Below, piece after piece: positions 44,601 through 54,917 of a stretch of DNA of 55,985 bases. A program made the position numbers and the translations under genes. The DNA comes from an uncultured Chitinophagaceae bacterium. GTDB lineage: Bacteria; Bacteroidota; Bacteroidia; Chitinophagales; Chitinophagaceae. Location: positions 1 through 55,985 of the forward strand of contig CAISDV010000135.1 in assembly GCA_903884185.1 (NCBI GenBank), in the 5' to 3' direction. The notes under the pieces were generated by a model. The model worked only from the letters and a program-made list of their open reading frames with translations, was not told the DNA's origin and searched no databases. How positions within the stretch are numbered: position 1 is the first letter of the stretch; each line of letters opens with the position of its first letter.

Positions 44601-45492
44601 GGATCTGTGCCGTTCTTTTTTTAGATGTTCCTCCGTTATATAAGTAATTACTACCAACAGCCGGGCCCTGGTTATCAGAATAGTTCCCATTCGAGTTTGC
44701 TGCCGCAAAAACCATTAAGTATCCGGGTGCATTATAAGCAATGGAATCGTATAGTTGTGCTTTAGGATGATACCAGCCGAATATATAAGATTTTGTAGTG
44801 CTGACAGTAGTATCTCCGTACCAGCTAAAATTTGTACCATCATAATACCAGCCAGCCGGTTGGCCGTATGAGTGGTTAGACAAAATAAGATTCGGTGCTT
44901 CCGTTGTCATCGTTGAAACATCATTTCCCAAACCGTAATAAGCAATTAATTGCTGCAAGCCGAATGCCATGCCTTTTGCAATTGGGTTTACACCACTCGC
45001 GATCATTGTACCAGTAGTATGTGTCGCATGGTCATCCAGTACCAATCCGCTTACTGCAGAATCTTTTTGCAGAATACGTCCTGCTGCAAATTCAACATGG
45101 GTTCGTAATATCAAACCGCCATCCCAGGTACCCATCTTGCCTTTTACTGCATTAGAGGAACCTGATAAATTCAAGCCCGAACTTCCACCGGGCCATAACT
45201 GGTTGGCACGTGTAGTAGCGGCTGCTATTGTATTGTTGAAGGTTACTGCATAAACAGGGTTTCCCAGTTCATCTATGTATTGCAGCGCCATTACAGACCC
45301 ATTTTTTCCCACCGTGCGGATCGGCCAGCCTTTTATAGTAGCCATGGTAACCGCGTGCGCATAAGCCAGGTCTTCTTTTATACGGTGTTGTTGCGCAAAA
45401 GTTTGTAGTACTTTTATATTTGTTGTTGTCTGGGATATGGCCGACAAACAAATAGTAAAGGTCAAAAACAATACAAGATTTTTCCTAAGCAT
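41692..45492 (-). CDS. T9SS-secreted subtilisin-like serine protease (S8) with GEVED and CARDB domains
   Basis: This 1266-residue protein has a signal peptide (MLRKNLVLFLTFTICLSAISQ) and an S8 catalytic triad: Asp124 (GTWDGG), His155 (LDDHATHTTGT) and Ser379 (ESGTSMAAPN). A domain with KATIAWTDPKG follows. A GEVED domain (VYIDYNNNGVFTDPGELVA...NGETQDYRVTI), a CARDB-like domain and an Ig-like segment (SGTYSVSVTDGFGC) come next. The C-terminus is a type A T9SS sorting domain (ATPNPSNGSFNVSFNVP...GMYILKVQQNNKVYHQKLMI). It is exported to the cell surface or medium, most likely by the PorU-PorV system encoded in this window. It is monocistronic and divergent from a lipoprotein gene. Confidence 0.95.
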   Translation of the reverse strand: MLRKNLVLFLTFTICLSAISQTTTNIKVLQTFAQQHRIKEDLAYAHAVTMATIKGWPIRTVGKNGSVMALQYIDELGNPVYAVTFNNTIAAATTRANQLWPGGSSGLNLSGSSNAVKGKMGTWDGGLILRTHVEFAAGRILQKDSAVSGLVLDDHATHTTGTMIASGVNPIAKGMAFGLQQLIAYYGLGNDVSTMTTEAPNLILSNHSYGQPAGWYYDGTNFSWYGDTTVSTTKSYIFGWYHPKAQLYDSIAYNAPGYLMVFAAANSNGNYSDNQGPAVGSNYLYNGGTSKKRTAQIPSNPSYGSIAGGQTAKNILVVGAAAGLPVGYTVPGDVQIGNFSASGPTNDGRIKPDVVADGINVTSTSSASTTSYEAESGTSMAAPNTTGSLLLVQEYYNQKHGGTNFMRAATVKALAIHTADEAGSNPGPDFIFGYGLLDVVSATNVITSSYNNKTDTIIEKTLNSGTPYTINVVASGNSPIKATIAWTDPKGTVDNVNYLNTIPQLVHDLDLRVSSGSSTYLPWVLDPANPTAAATRGDDKLNNMEQVLVDSTVPGQTYTVTVSNKGSLARGSQAFSLIISGIGGTAYCTSVPSSNVGTRIDSVAFGGMSNKNTAGCKTYSNFTNLNAKIEPNQTLPVTVKVSSCDATTASKVVKVYIDYNNNGVFTDPGELVATSAVIAGTGGTFTTNITVPGNLTVGNVTLMRVVAQETTDTSLVKPCGAYSNGETQDYRVTIINPSNDLAVNQVLFPTSNGNCSNGAQYIEVAIRNKGSVNKSNVPLTAIVKNGSTTLATITGIHPQIIGNTNVTYTFQTPFPTVAGTTYTVIAYASATVDQNRANDTVTASITIAAKPSTAAGTAEICGSTVFLKVTSPSSSSNYFWYNTPTATSALAAGASTNTTVITSDKNYYLASGVRGGLGIATKNLYTSSSVVTGGIGGYQANGGNYMNYTSTVPVTLETARLFTGFPGQITFIAADIAVVNADGSYSYYPLASTTIDVYATKPVPLVGSQSVNDPTDTGAVFTINLPLPVGTHTIITTTDADATIFRNNNVTGAPYPFSIQNVITFTGNSATSTTDPNYYQNFYYYLYDMRFSSPDCVSDRATVAASTAPTPVISQVGATLSSSVTTGNQWSLNGVAIGGAVGQIYTPTVSGTYSVSVTDGFGCSRASANFSFVVTAVVNVSSTEIGLTATPNPSNGSFNVSFNVPTKADVTVELINAAGQNTMSRSYPGFSGKFSQQYSVTAPDGMYILKVQQNNKVYHQKLMILR

Positions 45493-45560
45493 AATTAACG
45501 TTGATATCTGGTATAAATAATAGCTCTAAATATAGATACTTTCACCCTTTAATACGTGGC

Positions 45561-46028
45561 ATGAGGCAAATTCTTTTTTGGCTTGTTTTTTCAAGTTTAA
45601 CAATTATCAGTTGCTCTTCCACAAAAGTAACAAAGCCGGATATTGCCGCTATACAAGGGGTCGAAGGGCATGTATACCAGGTTACAGGCAATAGAATGCC
45701 CATTTCCGATGCACCGCCTGTTATTCCAAAAGGCATCCAAACCACCATTTATATTTATGAAAACACTAATATAAAGGATGTGGCACGGGTTGGAACCTCT
45801 GCTTTTTACCAATCAATCAGAACTAATCTCGTTAAGACCATTGATACTGATAGTACGGGTTATTTTACCGCCCAGTTGCCTGTGGGCACTTATTCATTAT
45901 TTACAAAAGTGAATGGCCTCTTCTATGCCAACCAGTTTGACATTGACAATAATATTTTTTCAGTGAAGGTGATAAAAGGAGAAATGACACAAGTCATTTT
46001 TAAAATGGATGCCGGGGCAAAATATTAA
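45561..46028 (+). CDS. Small lipoprotein with carboxypeptidase-regulatory-like fold
   Basis: This 155-residue protein has a signal peptide and lipobox (LTIISCSSTK, Cys18). The body (GVEGHVYQVTGNRMP, TTIYIYENTNIKDV, TDSTGYFTAQLPVGTYSLFTKVNGLFY) resembles a transthyretin-like/CarboxypepD_reg beta sandwich, here alone. Such domains usually mediate surface or protein interactions. The function is unknown. The ATG at 45561 is the one that yields the signal peptide. It lies 69 nt upstream of mfd and reads toward it. Confidence 0.8.
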   Translation: MRQILFWLVFSSLTIISCSSTKVTKPDIAAIQGVEGHVYQVTGNRMPISDAPPVIPKGIQTTIYIYENTNIKDVARVGTSAFYQSIRTNLVKTIDTDSTGYFTAQLPVGTYSLFTKVNGLFYANQFDIDNNIFSVKVIKGEMTQVIFKMDAGAKY

Positions 46029-46052
46029 GATGCATCTAAAGCAGGTGTGCTT

Positions 46053-46089
46053 TATCTTTGCCCGCCCGGCCAGGCCGTTCGGACGGGCA
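46053..46089 (+). promoter_or_regulatory. mfd -7 box overlapping a GC-rich hairpin
   Basis: TATCTTTG (46053-46060) matches the -7 consensus. It runs directly into TGCCCGCCCG (46059-46068), which pairs with CGGACGGGCA (46080-46089) with one mismatch and encloses GGCCAGGCC. The hairpin would form at the very 5' end of the mfd transcript, 8 nt before the ATG, and may modulate translation or be a mobile palindromic repeat. Confidence 0.5.
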
Positions 46090-46097
46090 GTGCTTTT

Positions 46098-49000
46098 ATG
46101 AATGTAAGTGTGTTGTTGGAGCAGTATCAAAATTCCCCCCGCCTTTTGCAACTGGCGGACAGGCTTTCTATTGCCCATGATGCCGGTTCCCCAAAAATTT
46201 TCCTTAAAAATTTACAAGGCAGCAGCGCAGAATTTATCCTGAGCAGTTTATTCCTTGATCCAAAATACCAGGAATATAACCACCTGGTGGTGCTGAATGA
46301 TGCAGAAGAAGCCGCCTATTTTCATAACACAATAGAAAATCTTACTCACGCATTAGACCTGTTTTATTTTCCTTCTTCGTTTAAGAACAGGAAAAATTTC
46401 ACGTTGTTGAATTCATCGCATGTAATGCTTAGGACCGAGGCATTGACAAAACTTTCGGCGGGTGGTAACAAAAAGATGATCATCACTTACCCCGAAGCAT
46501 TGTTCGAAAAAGTGGTCCTTTCAAAAACCCTGAGAAATAATATCATCAGCATAAAAACAAATGATACCATCCAACTGGACAGCCTGATGGAATTGTTTCT
46601 GATGTATGGTTTTGAACGGACTGATTTTGTTTATGAACCCGGCCAATTTGCACTGCGCGGCGGCATCCTTGATATTTATTCCTTTGGTAATGAAAAGCCT
46701 TACCGTGTAGAACTTTTTGGTAACGAGGTTGACAGTATCCGCATATTCGATCCGGAGTCACAACTGAGCGAAAGAAAATTGTTACAGGTAAATATCATTC
46801 CAAATGTAGAAACACAATTTGCCAGCGGCGAAAAAGTTTCCCTTCTTGAATTTTTACCGGAAAATACTGTTGTGTGGTTAAAGGACTGGGATGTGATCAA
46901 AGAAAAAATACACAACGAAGAAGAAGAACTGGAATCATTTTTCAGGATCCCCCTCACTGGCGCAAACACTCAAAATAATTATGAAGAGGATGATTCAAAA
47001 GTGATCAGGGAAGTAAGCTGGGAGGATTTTGTAAAGGCTGATGTTTTTGAAAAACAATTATTATCAACCCCAGTTATTGAGTTTGGCTATAAACCACATT
47101 TCGCCAATTCAGAAATAGAATTTACTACCCGTTCACAGCCTTCCTTTAACAGGCGGTTTGAATTATTGATCAAGGACCTGAAAGCACACGAGGATGCTAA
47201 ATACAGCATTTACATTTTTGCAGAACAGGCAAAACAATTAGAAAGATTGGGAAGTATTTTCCAGGACCTGAATACCGATATTCAATTTGTTCCCGTAGCA
47301 GCAAGTATTCACGAAGGTTTTATAGACGAAGACCTGAAAGTGATCTGCTATACCGATCACCAGATATTCCAGCGTTACCATAAATACCGCGTAAAACAGG
47401 CGTATAATAAAAACAAGGCGCTTACGCTGAAAACGCTGCGTGACCTGCAACCGGGAGATTACGTAACACATATTGACCATGGTGTTGGCACCTATAGTGG
47501 TTTGCAAAAACTGGAAGTAAACGGCAGGCTTCAGGAAGCAGTTAGGATCATTTATCGCGACAGTGATATTTTATACGTGAACATTAATTCGCTTCATAAA
47601 ATATCAAAATATACCGGCAAAGAAGGAACCGTTCCAAAAATAAACAAGCTGGGAAGTGATGTCTGGAATAAGCTGAAAGAAAAGACAAAATCCAAGGTAA
47701 AACAGGTGGCGTTCGACCTGATCAAATTATACGCACAGCGAAAAGCACAACATGGGTTTCAGCATTCGCCCGACAACTACATGCAGACAGAACTGGAAGC
47801 TTCATTTATTTATGAGGACACGCCCGATCAAAGTAAAGCAACGGCTGATGTAAAGAAGGATATGGAAAGTGCTTCCCCAATGGACCGCCTTGTTTGCGGC
47901 GATGTTGGTTTTGGAAAAACAGAAGTGGCCATCCGCGCAGCGTTCAAATCCTGTCTTGATGGGAAACAGGCTGCGGTGCTGGTTCCTACTACCATCCTTG
48001 CTTTCCAGCATTATAAAACCTTCCAGGACAGGTTGAAAGATTTTCCGGTAACCGTTGACTATATCAATCGTTTTAAATCGGCCAAAGAAAAAAAAGAGAC
48101 ATTAAAAAAACTGGAAGAAGGCAAGATCGATATCATCATTGGTACACATGGTTTACTCGGCAAAGAAATAAAATTCAAAGACCTGGGATTAATGGTGATC
48201 GATGAAGAACAAAAATTTGGTGTAGGGCATAAAGAGAAATTGAAGACTTTAAAAACAAGTGTTGATTGTCTTACCCTCACTGCTACACCCATTCCACGCA
48301 CACTGCAATTCAGTTTAATGGGTGCGCGCGATCTTAGTATCATCAATACTCCTCCTCCTAACAGGCAACCCATACAGACAGAAGTGCATGTTTTCAATGA
48401 TGATTTTATCCGCGATGCCATTTATTTTGAAGCAGAGAGAGGCGGACAGGTTTTTTTCATTCATAATCGCGTACATGGACTGGCTGAAATGGCTGCTTTG
48501 ATACAAGGCCTTTGCCCCGACCTGAGTGTTGGCTTTGCTCACGGGCAATTAGAAGGGCATGAACTGGAAGAAAGGATACTTGATTTTATTGATAAGAAAT
48601 ATGATGTGCTGGTGTGCACCAATATTGTGGAAAGTGGTGTTGATATTCCCAATATGAATACCATTATCATTAATAGCGCGCACCAGTTTGGGTTAAGCGA
48701 TCTGCACCAGTTACGCGGCCGTGTAGGAAGAAGTAACCGCAAAGCATTTTGCTACCTGCTGGCGCCTCCGTTGAGTACCATGCCAACAGATTCAAGGAAA
48801 CGTTTGCAAACGCTTGAACAATTCAGTGATCTCGGAAGTGGTTTCCAGATAGCTATGCGTGATCTCGATATCCGTGGTGCAGGTAATATGCTGGGTGGAG
48901 AACAAAGCGGGTTTATGGCAGAGATCGGTTTTGAAATGTACCAGAAGATACTGGATGAGGCAATACGTGAATTAAAACGCACAGAATTTAAAGATCTCTT

Positions 49001-49514
49001 TAAAGAAGAGATCAGCAAACAAGACGATTTTGTGAGTGATTGTACGATCGATACTGATCTTGAAATACTGATCCCCGATAGTTATGTTGAGAGCATCACT
49101 GAACGCCTCTCATTGTATACCCGCCTCGACAGTTGTGAGAAAGAAGAAGAACTGGAAGAGTTTCACAGGTCTATGGTCGACAGGTTTGGACCAGTGCCTG
49201 CAGAAGTAGAAGACCTTTTTGCAACGGTGCGCTGCCGCTGGATGGCTGTTGACCTTGGCTTTGAGAAAATGGTATTGAAGAGTGAAGCACTCAGGTGTTA
49301 TTTTATCAACCGCCCCGATTCCCCTTATTTTGAATCGTCTCTTTTCAAAAATGTACTCGCATTTTTACAAACCGGTACTAATAAAGCCCGGTTAAAACAA
49401 GCAGGCAAAAATTTTCTGCTGGTAGTAGATAATGTAAAAGATATGGAAGCGATGGAACGTTTTCTGCGTAGCATGCACCGCGGGGTAATGTCAAAAGCAG
49501 GTGGAACTAACTAA
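46098..49514 (+). CDS. mfd: Transcription-repair coupling factor
   Basis: This 1138-residue protein removes RNA polymerase stalled at DNA lesions and recruits UvrA. It has the N-terminal UvrB-like module, the RNAP-interaction/CarD-like domain (LRDLQPGDYVTHIDHGVGTYSGL), and helicase motifs: Walker A GDVGFGKTEVAIRAAF, the DEEQ box LMVIDEEQKFGVGHKE, TATPIPRTLQFSL, and motif VI LHQLRGRVGRSNRKAF. A C-terminal TRCF (D7) domain completes it. The ATG at 46098 gives MNVSVLLEQYQNSPR. It is convergent with the retropepsin-like gene, overlapping it by 4 nt. Confidence 0.97.
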   Translation: MNVSVLLEQYQNSPRLLQLADRLSIAHDAGSPKIFLKNLQGSSAEFILSSLFLDPKYQEYNHLVVLNDAEEAAYFHNTIENLTHALDLFYFPSSFKNRKNFTLLNSSHVMLRTEALTKLSAGGNKKMIITYPEALFEKVVLSKTLRNNIISIKTNDTIQLDSLMELFLMYGFERTDFVYEPGQFALRGGILDIYSFGNEKPYRVELFGNEVDSIRIFDPESQLSERKLLQVNIIPNVETQFASGEKVSLLEFLPENTVVWLKDWDVIKEKIHNEEEELESFFRIPLTGANTQNNYEEDDSKVIREVSWEDFVKADVFEKQLLSTPVIEFGYKPHFANSEIEFTTRSQPSFNRRFELLIKDLKAHEDAKYSIYIFAEQAKQLERLGSIFQDLNTDIQFVPVAASIHEGFIDEDLKVICYTDHQIFQRYHKYRVKQAYNKNKALTLKTLRDLQPGDYVTHIDHGVGTYSGLQKLEVNGRLQEAVRIIYRDSDILYVNINSLHKISKYTGKEGTVPKINKLGSDVWNKLKEKTKSKVKQVAFDLIKLYAQRKAQHGFQHSPDNYMQTELEASFIYEDTPDQSKATADVKKDMESASPMDRLVCGDVGFGKTEVAIRAAFKSCLDGKQAAVLVPTTILAFQHYKTFQDRLKDFPVTVDYINRFKSAKEKKETLKKLEEGKIDIIIGTHGLLGKEIKFKDLGLMVIDEEQKFGVGHKEKLKTLKTSVDCLTLTATPIPRTLQFSLMGARDLSIINTPPPNRQPIQTEVHVFNDDFIRDAIYFEAERGGQVFFIHNRVHGLAEMAALIQGLCPDLSVGFAHGQLEGHELEERILDFIDKKYDVLVCTNIVESGVDIPNMNTIIINSAHQFGLSDLHQLRGRVGRSNRKAFCYLLAPPLSTMPTDSRKRLQTLEQFSDLGSGFQIAMRDLDIRGAGNMLGGEQSGFMAEIGFEMYQKILDEAIRELKRTEFKDLFKEEISKQDDFVSDCTIDTDLEILIPDSYVESITERLSLYTRLDSCEKEEELEEFHRSMVDRFGPVPAEVEDLFATVRCRWMAVDLGFEKMVLKSEALRCYFINRPDSPYFESSLFKNVLAFLQTGTNKARLKQAGKNFLLVVDNVKDMEAMERFLRSMHRGVMSKAGGTN

Positions 49515-49903
49515 TCTTTTTTGATAAGGTTGATAAGGATTAATTTGGCAACACGAGGATCTACAATCACTTTATCGTGCTCAAAATCTAATTTTAATTT
49601 CCACTTTTGCATAGTGGTGGCACCAATGATCACTTGCTCACTTAAACCCGGGACAACAAGAAACTCATCTGAGAGCCTTACATCTTCATGATAAAAATCC
49701 AGGCGGCAGGTATTATCAATTTCCATGTATGTATGATCGCTTGCAGTAGCCAACCGCATAGGGGTATGAAGTGGGGTTAGTATTTCGAGGCTTTCTACTA
49801 ATTCAGCATTGATACAGGAATAAGTTGCCCCGCTATCAAACAAAGCATAGAGTACTTTCTCGCCCCGGCTTCCCTCGAACCTCATTGGTAAACGGATAAT
49901 CAT
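49511..49903 (-). CDS. Retropepsin-like aspartyl protease-fold protein
   Basis: This 130-residue protein has a single DSGA motif (YALFDSGATYSCINAELVES) near residue 23 and a second half with VIIGATTMQKWKLKLDF (the ILG-like flap/loop position). This is the layout of a retropepsin monomer; such proteins act as homodimers with one Asp from each chain. There are no transposon or retroelement genes nearby, so it appears to be a cellular family member. Protease activity is unproven. The ATG at 49903 was used (MIIRLPMRFEG). Confidence 0.8.
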   Translation of the reverse strand: MIIRLPMRFEGSRGEKVLYALFDSGATYSCINAELVESLEILTPLHTPMRLATASDHTYMEIDNTCRLDFYHEDVRLSDEFLVVPGLSEQVIIGATTMQKWKLKLDFEHDKVIVDPRVAKLILINLIKKD

Positions 49904-49936
49904 ACACAAATTTACAAATTCTCCTCTGTTAGAGGC

Positions 49937-49970
49937 AATAAAAAGGCCCGGTGGGAATACCACCAGGCCT
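49937..49970 (-). terminator. Intrinsic terminator after the 68-residue gene
   Basis: On the minus strand AGGCCTGGTGG pairs with CCACCGGGCCT (one wobble), separated by a short loop and followed by TTTTATT. It ends the transcript of the gene at 49994-50200, just before the retropepsin-like gene. Confidence 0.8.
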
Positions 49971-49993
49971 GATCTTTTGAATGTCTTTTCTGC

Positions 49994-50200
49994 TTAGAAG
50001 TTCTTTTTAGCAACCCCATCAGCAATAGCCTGCAATGCTTTTGCTTCGCTCATGATAGCGGCCATTTTATTGCCTTTGCCATCGTGGCCAGCTGCCATAT
50101 ATCCGCCCCTGGCAGTTTTGGTAACAACCGCATCCTGCATTGGGACGTTTTTTTCCTTCGTCTTCAGGCAGTATGCTTTGATCATTTTTGAAGTGTCCAT
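49994..50200 (-). CDS. Conserved-looking 68-residue protein of unknown function
   Basis: This is a small soluble, basic protein (MDTSKMIKAYCLKTKEKNVP, then VVTKTARGGYMAAGHDGKGN, then AIMSEAKALQAIADGVAKKN). The pattern KAYCxKT...TxxGxYMxxGxxxxGxKM recalls DUF5679-like short proteins but lacks their second cysteine pair, so a zinc ribbon is unlikely. The own terminator and codon-like composition support a real gene. The upstream 50201-50384 stretch shows no ORF. No function is proposed. Confidence 0.75.
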   Translation of the reverse strand: MDTSKMIKAYCLKTKEKNVPMQDAVVTKTARGGYMAAGHDGKGNKMAAIMSEAKALQAIADGVAKKNF

Positions 50201-50384
50201 AATCCGATGAATTTAATGGTTAGTAAATGAGTTCATGGTTAGTAAACTTCCACAAGCTATGAATTTTTTACGGGAAAAGGAAATGAGGAGGTTTTCTGAC
50301 ACTTAATAGTCAGATAATCAGCTTATTAAATAAGCATTTCCTTATTGCAACCTGTATTTTTCTTAGCCTGAGAAAGCCTGCAGA

Positions 50385-52370
<1,986 letters not shown>

Positions 52371-52544
52371 TTATCTATCCTGTGTTTTAGTGAAATTTCA
52401 GAAGTGTGCGAATGTACGAAAAATAAGGCGTTAAACCGGCAATATTTGAGGCTATTTTTTCACCGAAAAATTGTTGTTTTTAGGCGATGTGAGAATGCTT
52501 GTTTTTTGTGGATTTTACGGCTATTTGCAAATCATTTTACCGCA

Positions 52545-52562
52545 GATCCCGAAGTTTCAGGC
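52545..52562. repeat. Intergenic repeat GATCCCGAAGTTTCAGGC
   Basis: This 18-bp segment in the gyrB/AraC intergenic region matches the reverse complement of 54915-54932 (between hemL and hemB) at 17 of 18 positions. The second copy forms a CCCGAA/TTCGGG hairpin. It is probably a small dispersed palindromic repeat. Confidence 0.6.
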
Positions 52563-52593
52563 TCCCCGGTGAAAAACCTAGCCAAACCTTAAC

Positions 52594-52624
52594 TTGGAAA
52601 TTACATGTAGATACATTAATTTTG
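52594..52624 (+). promoter_or_regulatory. Strong Bacteroidota promoter for the AraC gene
   Basis: TTG (52594-52596), 20 nt, then TAATTTTG (52617-52624): a near-ideal TTG-N20-TAnnTTTG. The -7 box ends 7 nt before ATGATG, so the mRNA is probably leaderless or starts within a few bases of the start codon. Confidence 0.7.
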
Positions 52625-52631
52625 TTCGAGA

Positions 52632-53555
52632 ATGATGCAGGCATTGGATATATTGAAAGTAGCACACCGTAACGGAATAGAACCGAGTATGGATCTTTTG
52701 CACCAGAAAGAGCAAAATATCCCAGGCTCTATTCAGTATGATATCCGGAGATATTATGCCCAGCATCCATGGGTGGCCGAGGATACGGGCATGATGGTGT
52801 ATCACTATAATCCAAAACGCCCCAATGAAAATTATTTAGAGTTACGGTATTGCACAACCGGCAACCGTTATTGCGAAGAAAGAAGCTGCTCGCATTGTAA
52901 CCAGTTACCCACCACCAATTGCAGTGGCAAAATGGAAACCGTTGATGTATTCACGTTTCATTTTACTTCTACTTTTTTATACCAGTTCACACATAATGTA
53001 AAACTGAGCAACCACAAGGATGAAGTGCTGGCATTCAAACACCCGAATGCTTTTACAAAAGTGTTTCCGCTTTGTGCAAAAAAACGCAATGTGCTGGACT
53101 CCTTACTGAATCATAGTTATAGCGGTTCTCTTGAAAACATTTTTGTGAATGCGAAGATCCACGAATTGTTGTTGTACAGTTTGGATTGTTTGCTGGATGA
53201 AAAAGAAGAAGGCTTTGCATGTAAGTTCCTTGCAGATGAATCAGGCAAAGAAAGGATCTACCAGGCAAGGGATATTTTACTGGAACGTATTGGCGACCCT
53301 ATCACGATAAAAGAACTGAGCCGTAAAGTGGCCATGAACGAATGCTATTTAAAGAAAGGTTTTAAAGAAGTGTTCGGCACCACCATTTTTGATTTCTACC
53401 AGCAGCAAAGAATGGAACACGCAAAATATTTGTTGTACGAAAAAGGATTGAGCGTAACCGATGTATCTGCATTATTAGGCTACTCATCCATCTCACATTT
53501 CTCCGCGGCATTCAAGAAACACACGGGTTTAAAGCCTTGTGAGCTATTGAAATAA
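52632..53555 (+). CDS. AraC-family transcription regulator with an N-terminal Cys cluster
   Basis: This 307-residue protein has a C-terminal double helix-turn-helix (about residues 210-305): DPITIKELSRKVAMNECYLKKGFKEVFGTT and VSALLGYSSISHFSAAFKKHTG. The N-terminal sensing domain contains five cysteines in a short stretch (RYCTTGNRYCEERSCSHC and then TTNC, spacing C-x6-C-x4-C-x2-C-x7-C), which suggests a metal or redox site. It resembles PchR-like AraC regulators, which respond to iron-related ligands. It is convergent with hemL, only 2 nt between stop codons. A link to haem or iron metabolism is plausible but unproven. Confidence 0.88.
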   Translation: MMQALDILKVAHRNGIEPSMDLLHQKEQNIPGSIQYDIRRYYAQHPWVAEDTGMMVYHYNPKRPNENYLELRYCTTGNRYCEERSCSHCNQLPTTNCSGKMETVDVFTFHFTSTFLYQFTHNVKLSNHKDEVLAFKHPNAFTKVFPLCAKKRNVLDSLLNHSYSGSLENIFVNAKIHELLLYSLDCLLDEKEEGFACKFLADESGKERIYQARDILLERIGDPITIKELSRKVAMNECYLKKGFKEVFGTTIFDFYQQQRMEHAKYLLYEKGLSVTDVSALLGYSSISHFSAAFKKHTGLKPCELLK

Positions 53556-53557
53556 TA

Positions 53558-54841
53558 TCAAAGAATTTCTTCCAGGCTTTCTTTCGTTGCCTTTATGGTG
53601 AGGTCAATATCCTCTTTTGTCAAAGCATTATTGAGGAACCAGCTTTCAAATGCAGAGGGAGGTAAATAAACACCGCGCTTTAACATCGAATGAAAATACT
53701 TATTGAAGAATTTATTATTGGCAGAAGCTACCGTTGCAAAATCATTCACCGCATGATCACTGAAATGAATGCTGATCATAGAGCCACAACGATTAATGAC
53801 AAAAGGTATTCCCGAATGCATCAACACTTTGTGCAAGCCATCCGCGAGATAATTTGTTTTTTCTTCTAATTGCGAATAGATAGAAGGATCATCCTTCAAT
53901 GTTTTCACTGTGGTATACCCTGCGATCATAGCAATAGGGTTTCCGCTTAAAGTGCCCGCCTGGTATACGTTTCCGAGTGGTGCAATATGCTGCATGATCT
54001 CTTTTCTTCCGCCAAAAGCACCCACAGGCATGCCACCACCGATCACTTTTCCATAAGTAATAAGATCAGCTTTCACATTTAATTTTTCCTGCGCACCACC
54101 AGCAGCTAACCTGAAACCTGTCATCACTTCATCAAAAATGAAAATGATGTTTTCTTCATCACATATCTTTCTCAATCCTTCTAAAAAACCCGGCTGAGGA
54201 AGAATACAACCCATGTTTCCCGCTACGGGTTCAATGATAATGGCAGCAATTTCATTTTTATTTTCCTGCACCAATGTTTTAACAGCAGCGAGATCATTAT
54301 ACGCGCACGTCAATGTATCGTTTGATACGCCCGCAGTAATTCCTGGTACGGATTGAATATTTAATGTAGCCACTCCGCTTCCTGCTTTTACAAGAAAACA
54401 ATCTGCGTGGCCATGATAGTTGCCTTCAAATTTGATGATCTTGTTTTTACCTGTAAAACCTCTTGCTAAACGAACCGCGCTCATACAAGCTTCTGTTCCG
54501 CTGCTCACCATGCGGACAAGATCTACATTGGGCGCCATGCTAATGATCAATTCCGCCATTTCAATTTCTAATTCTGTTGGCGCACCAAAAGAAGTGGAGT
54601 AACCGGCATATTCCCTTATCGCACTTACAACAGGCTCGTAAGCATGGCCAAGTATCATCGGTCCCCATGACGCGATATAATCAATATATTTTTTCCCATC
54701 TGCATCGTACAAATATGCACCCTTCGCAGATTTCATAAACACGGGTGTACCGCCTACACTCTTAAATGCACGTACCGGTGAATTCACTCCGCCCGGTATA
54801 GAGAGTTGTGCGCGTTGGAATAATTGCTCACTTTTATTCAT
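53558..54841 (-). CDS. hemL: Glutamate-1-semialdehyde 2,1-aminomutase
   Basis: This 427-residue PLP enzyme makes 5-aminolevulinate in the C5 tetrapyrrole pathway. PLP Lys265 lies in [21 protein letters not shown]. Other blocks are [55 protein letters not shown], and [14 protein letters not shown]. The AFKSVGG and SWGPMILGH features separate it from ornithine-type aminotransferases. It lies 103 nt downstream of hemB; the gap holds a large inverted repeat. Confidence 0.97.
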   Translation of the reverse strand: MNKSEQLFQRAQLSIPGGVNSPVRAFKSVGGTPVFMKSAKGAYLYDADGKKYIDYIASWGPMILGHAYEPVVSAIREYAGYSTSFGAPTELEIEMAELIISMAPNVDLVRMVSSGTEACMSAVRLARGFTGKNKIIKFEGNYHGHADCFLVKAGSGVATLNIQSVPGITAGVSNDTLTCAYNDLAAVKTLVQENKNEIAAIIIEPVAGNMGCILPQPGFLEGLRKICDEENIIFIFDEVMTGFRLAAGGAQEKLNVKADLITYGKVIGGGMPVGAFGGRKEIMQHIAPLGNVYQAGTLSGNPIAMIAGYTTVKTLKDDPSIYSQLEEKTNYLADGLHKVLMHSGIPFVINRCGSMISIHFSDHAVNDFATVASANNKFFNKYFHSMLKRGVYLPPSAFESWFLNNALTKEDIDLTIKATKESLEEIL

Positions 54842-54867
54842 AATATTTTTTTAGAGTTAGCCACAGA

Positions 54868-54917
54868 GGCACAGAAACACAGAGATATTTTTTGATTTTT
54901 TTCTGTGTTTCTGTGCC
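54868..54917. repeat. 16-bp perfect inverted repeat between hemB and hemL
   Basis: GGCACAGAAACACAGA (54868-54883) is the exact reverse complement of TCTGTGTTTCTGTGCC (54902-54917), with an 18-nt T-rich loop. It partly overlaps a second hairpin, CCCGAAACTTCGGG (54916-54929). Sequences of the type CCACAGAGGCACAGAAACACAGAG recur in intergenic DNA of many bacteria as dispersed palindromes. As RNA it would form a long stem that could attenuate hemL. Confidence 0.8.

Noticed and set aside
49511-49903. Retroelement or transposon remnant
   Set aside because: The retropepsin-like domain stands alone. There is no reverse transcriptase, integrase or terminal repeat nearby.
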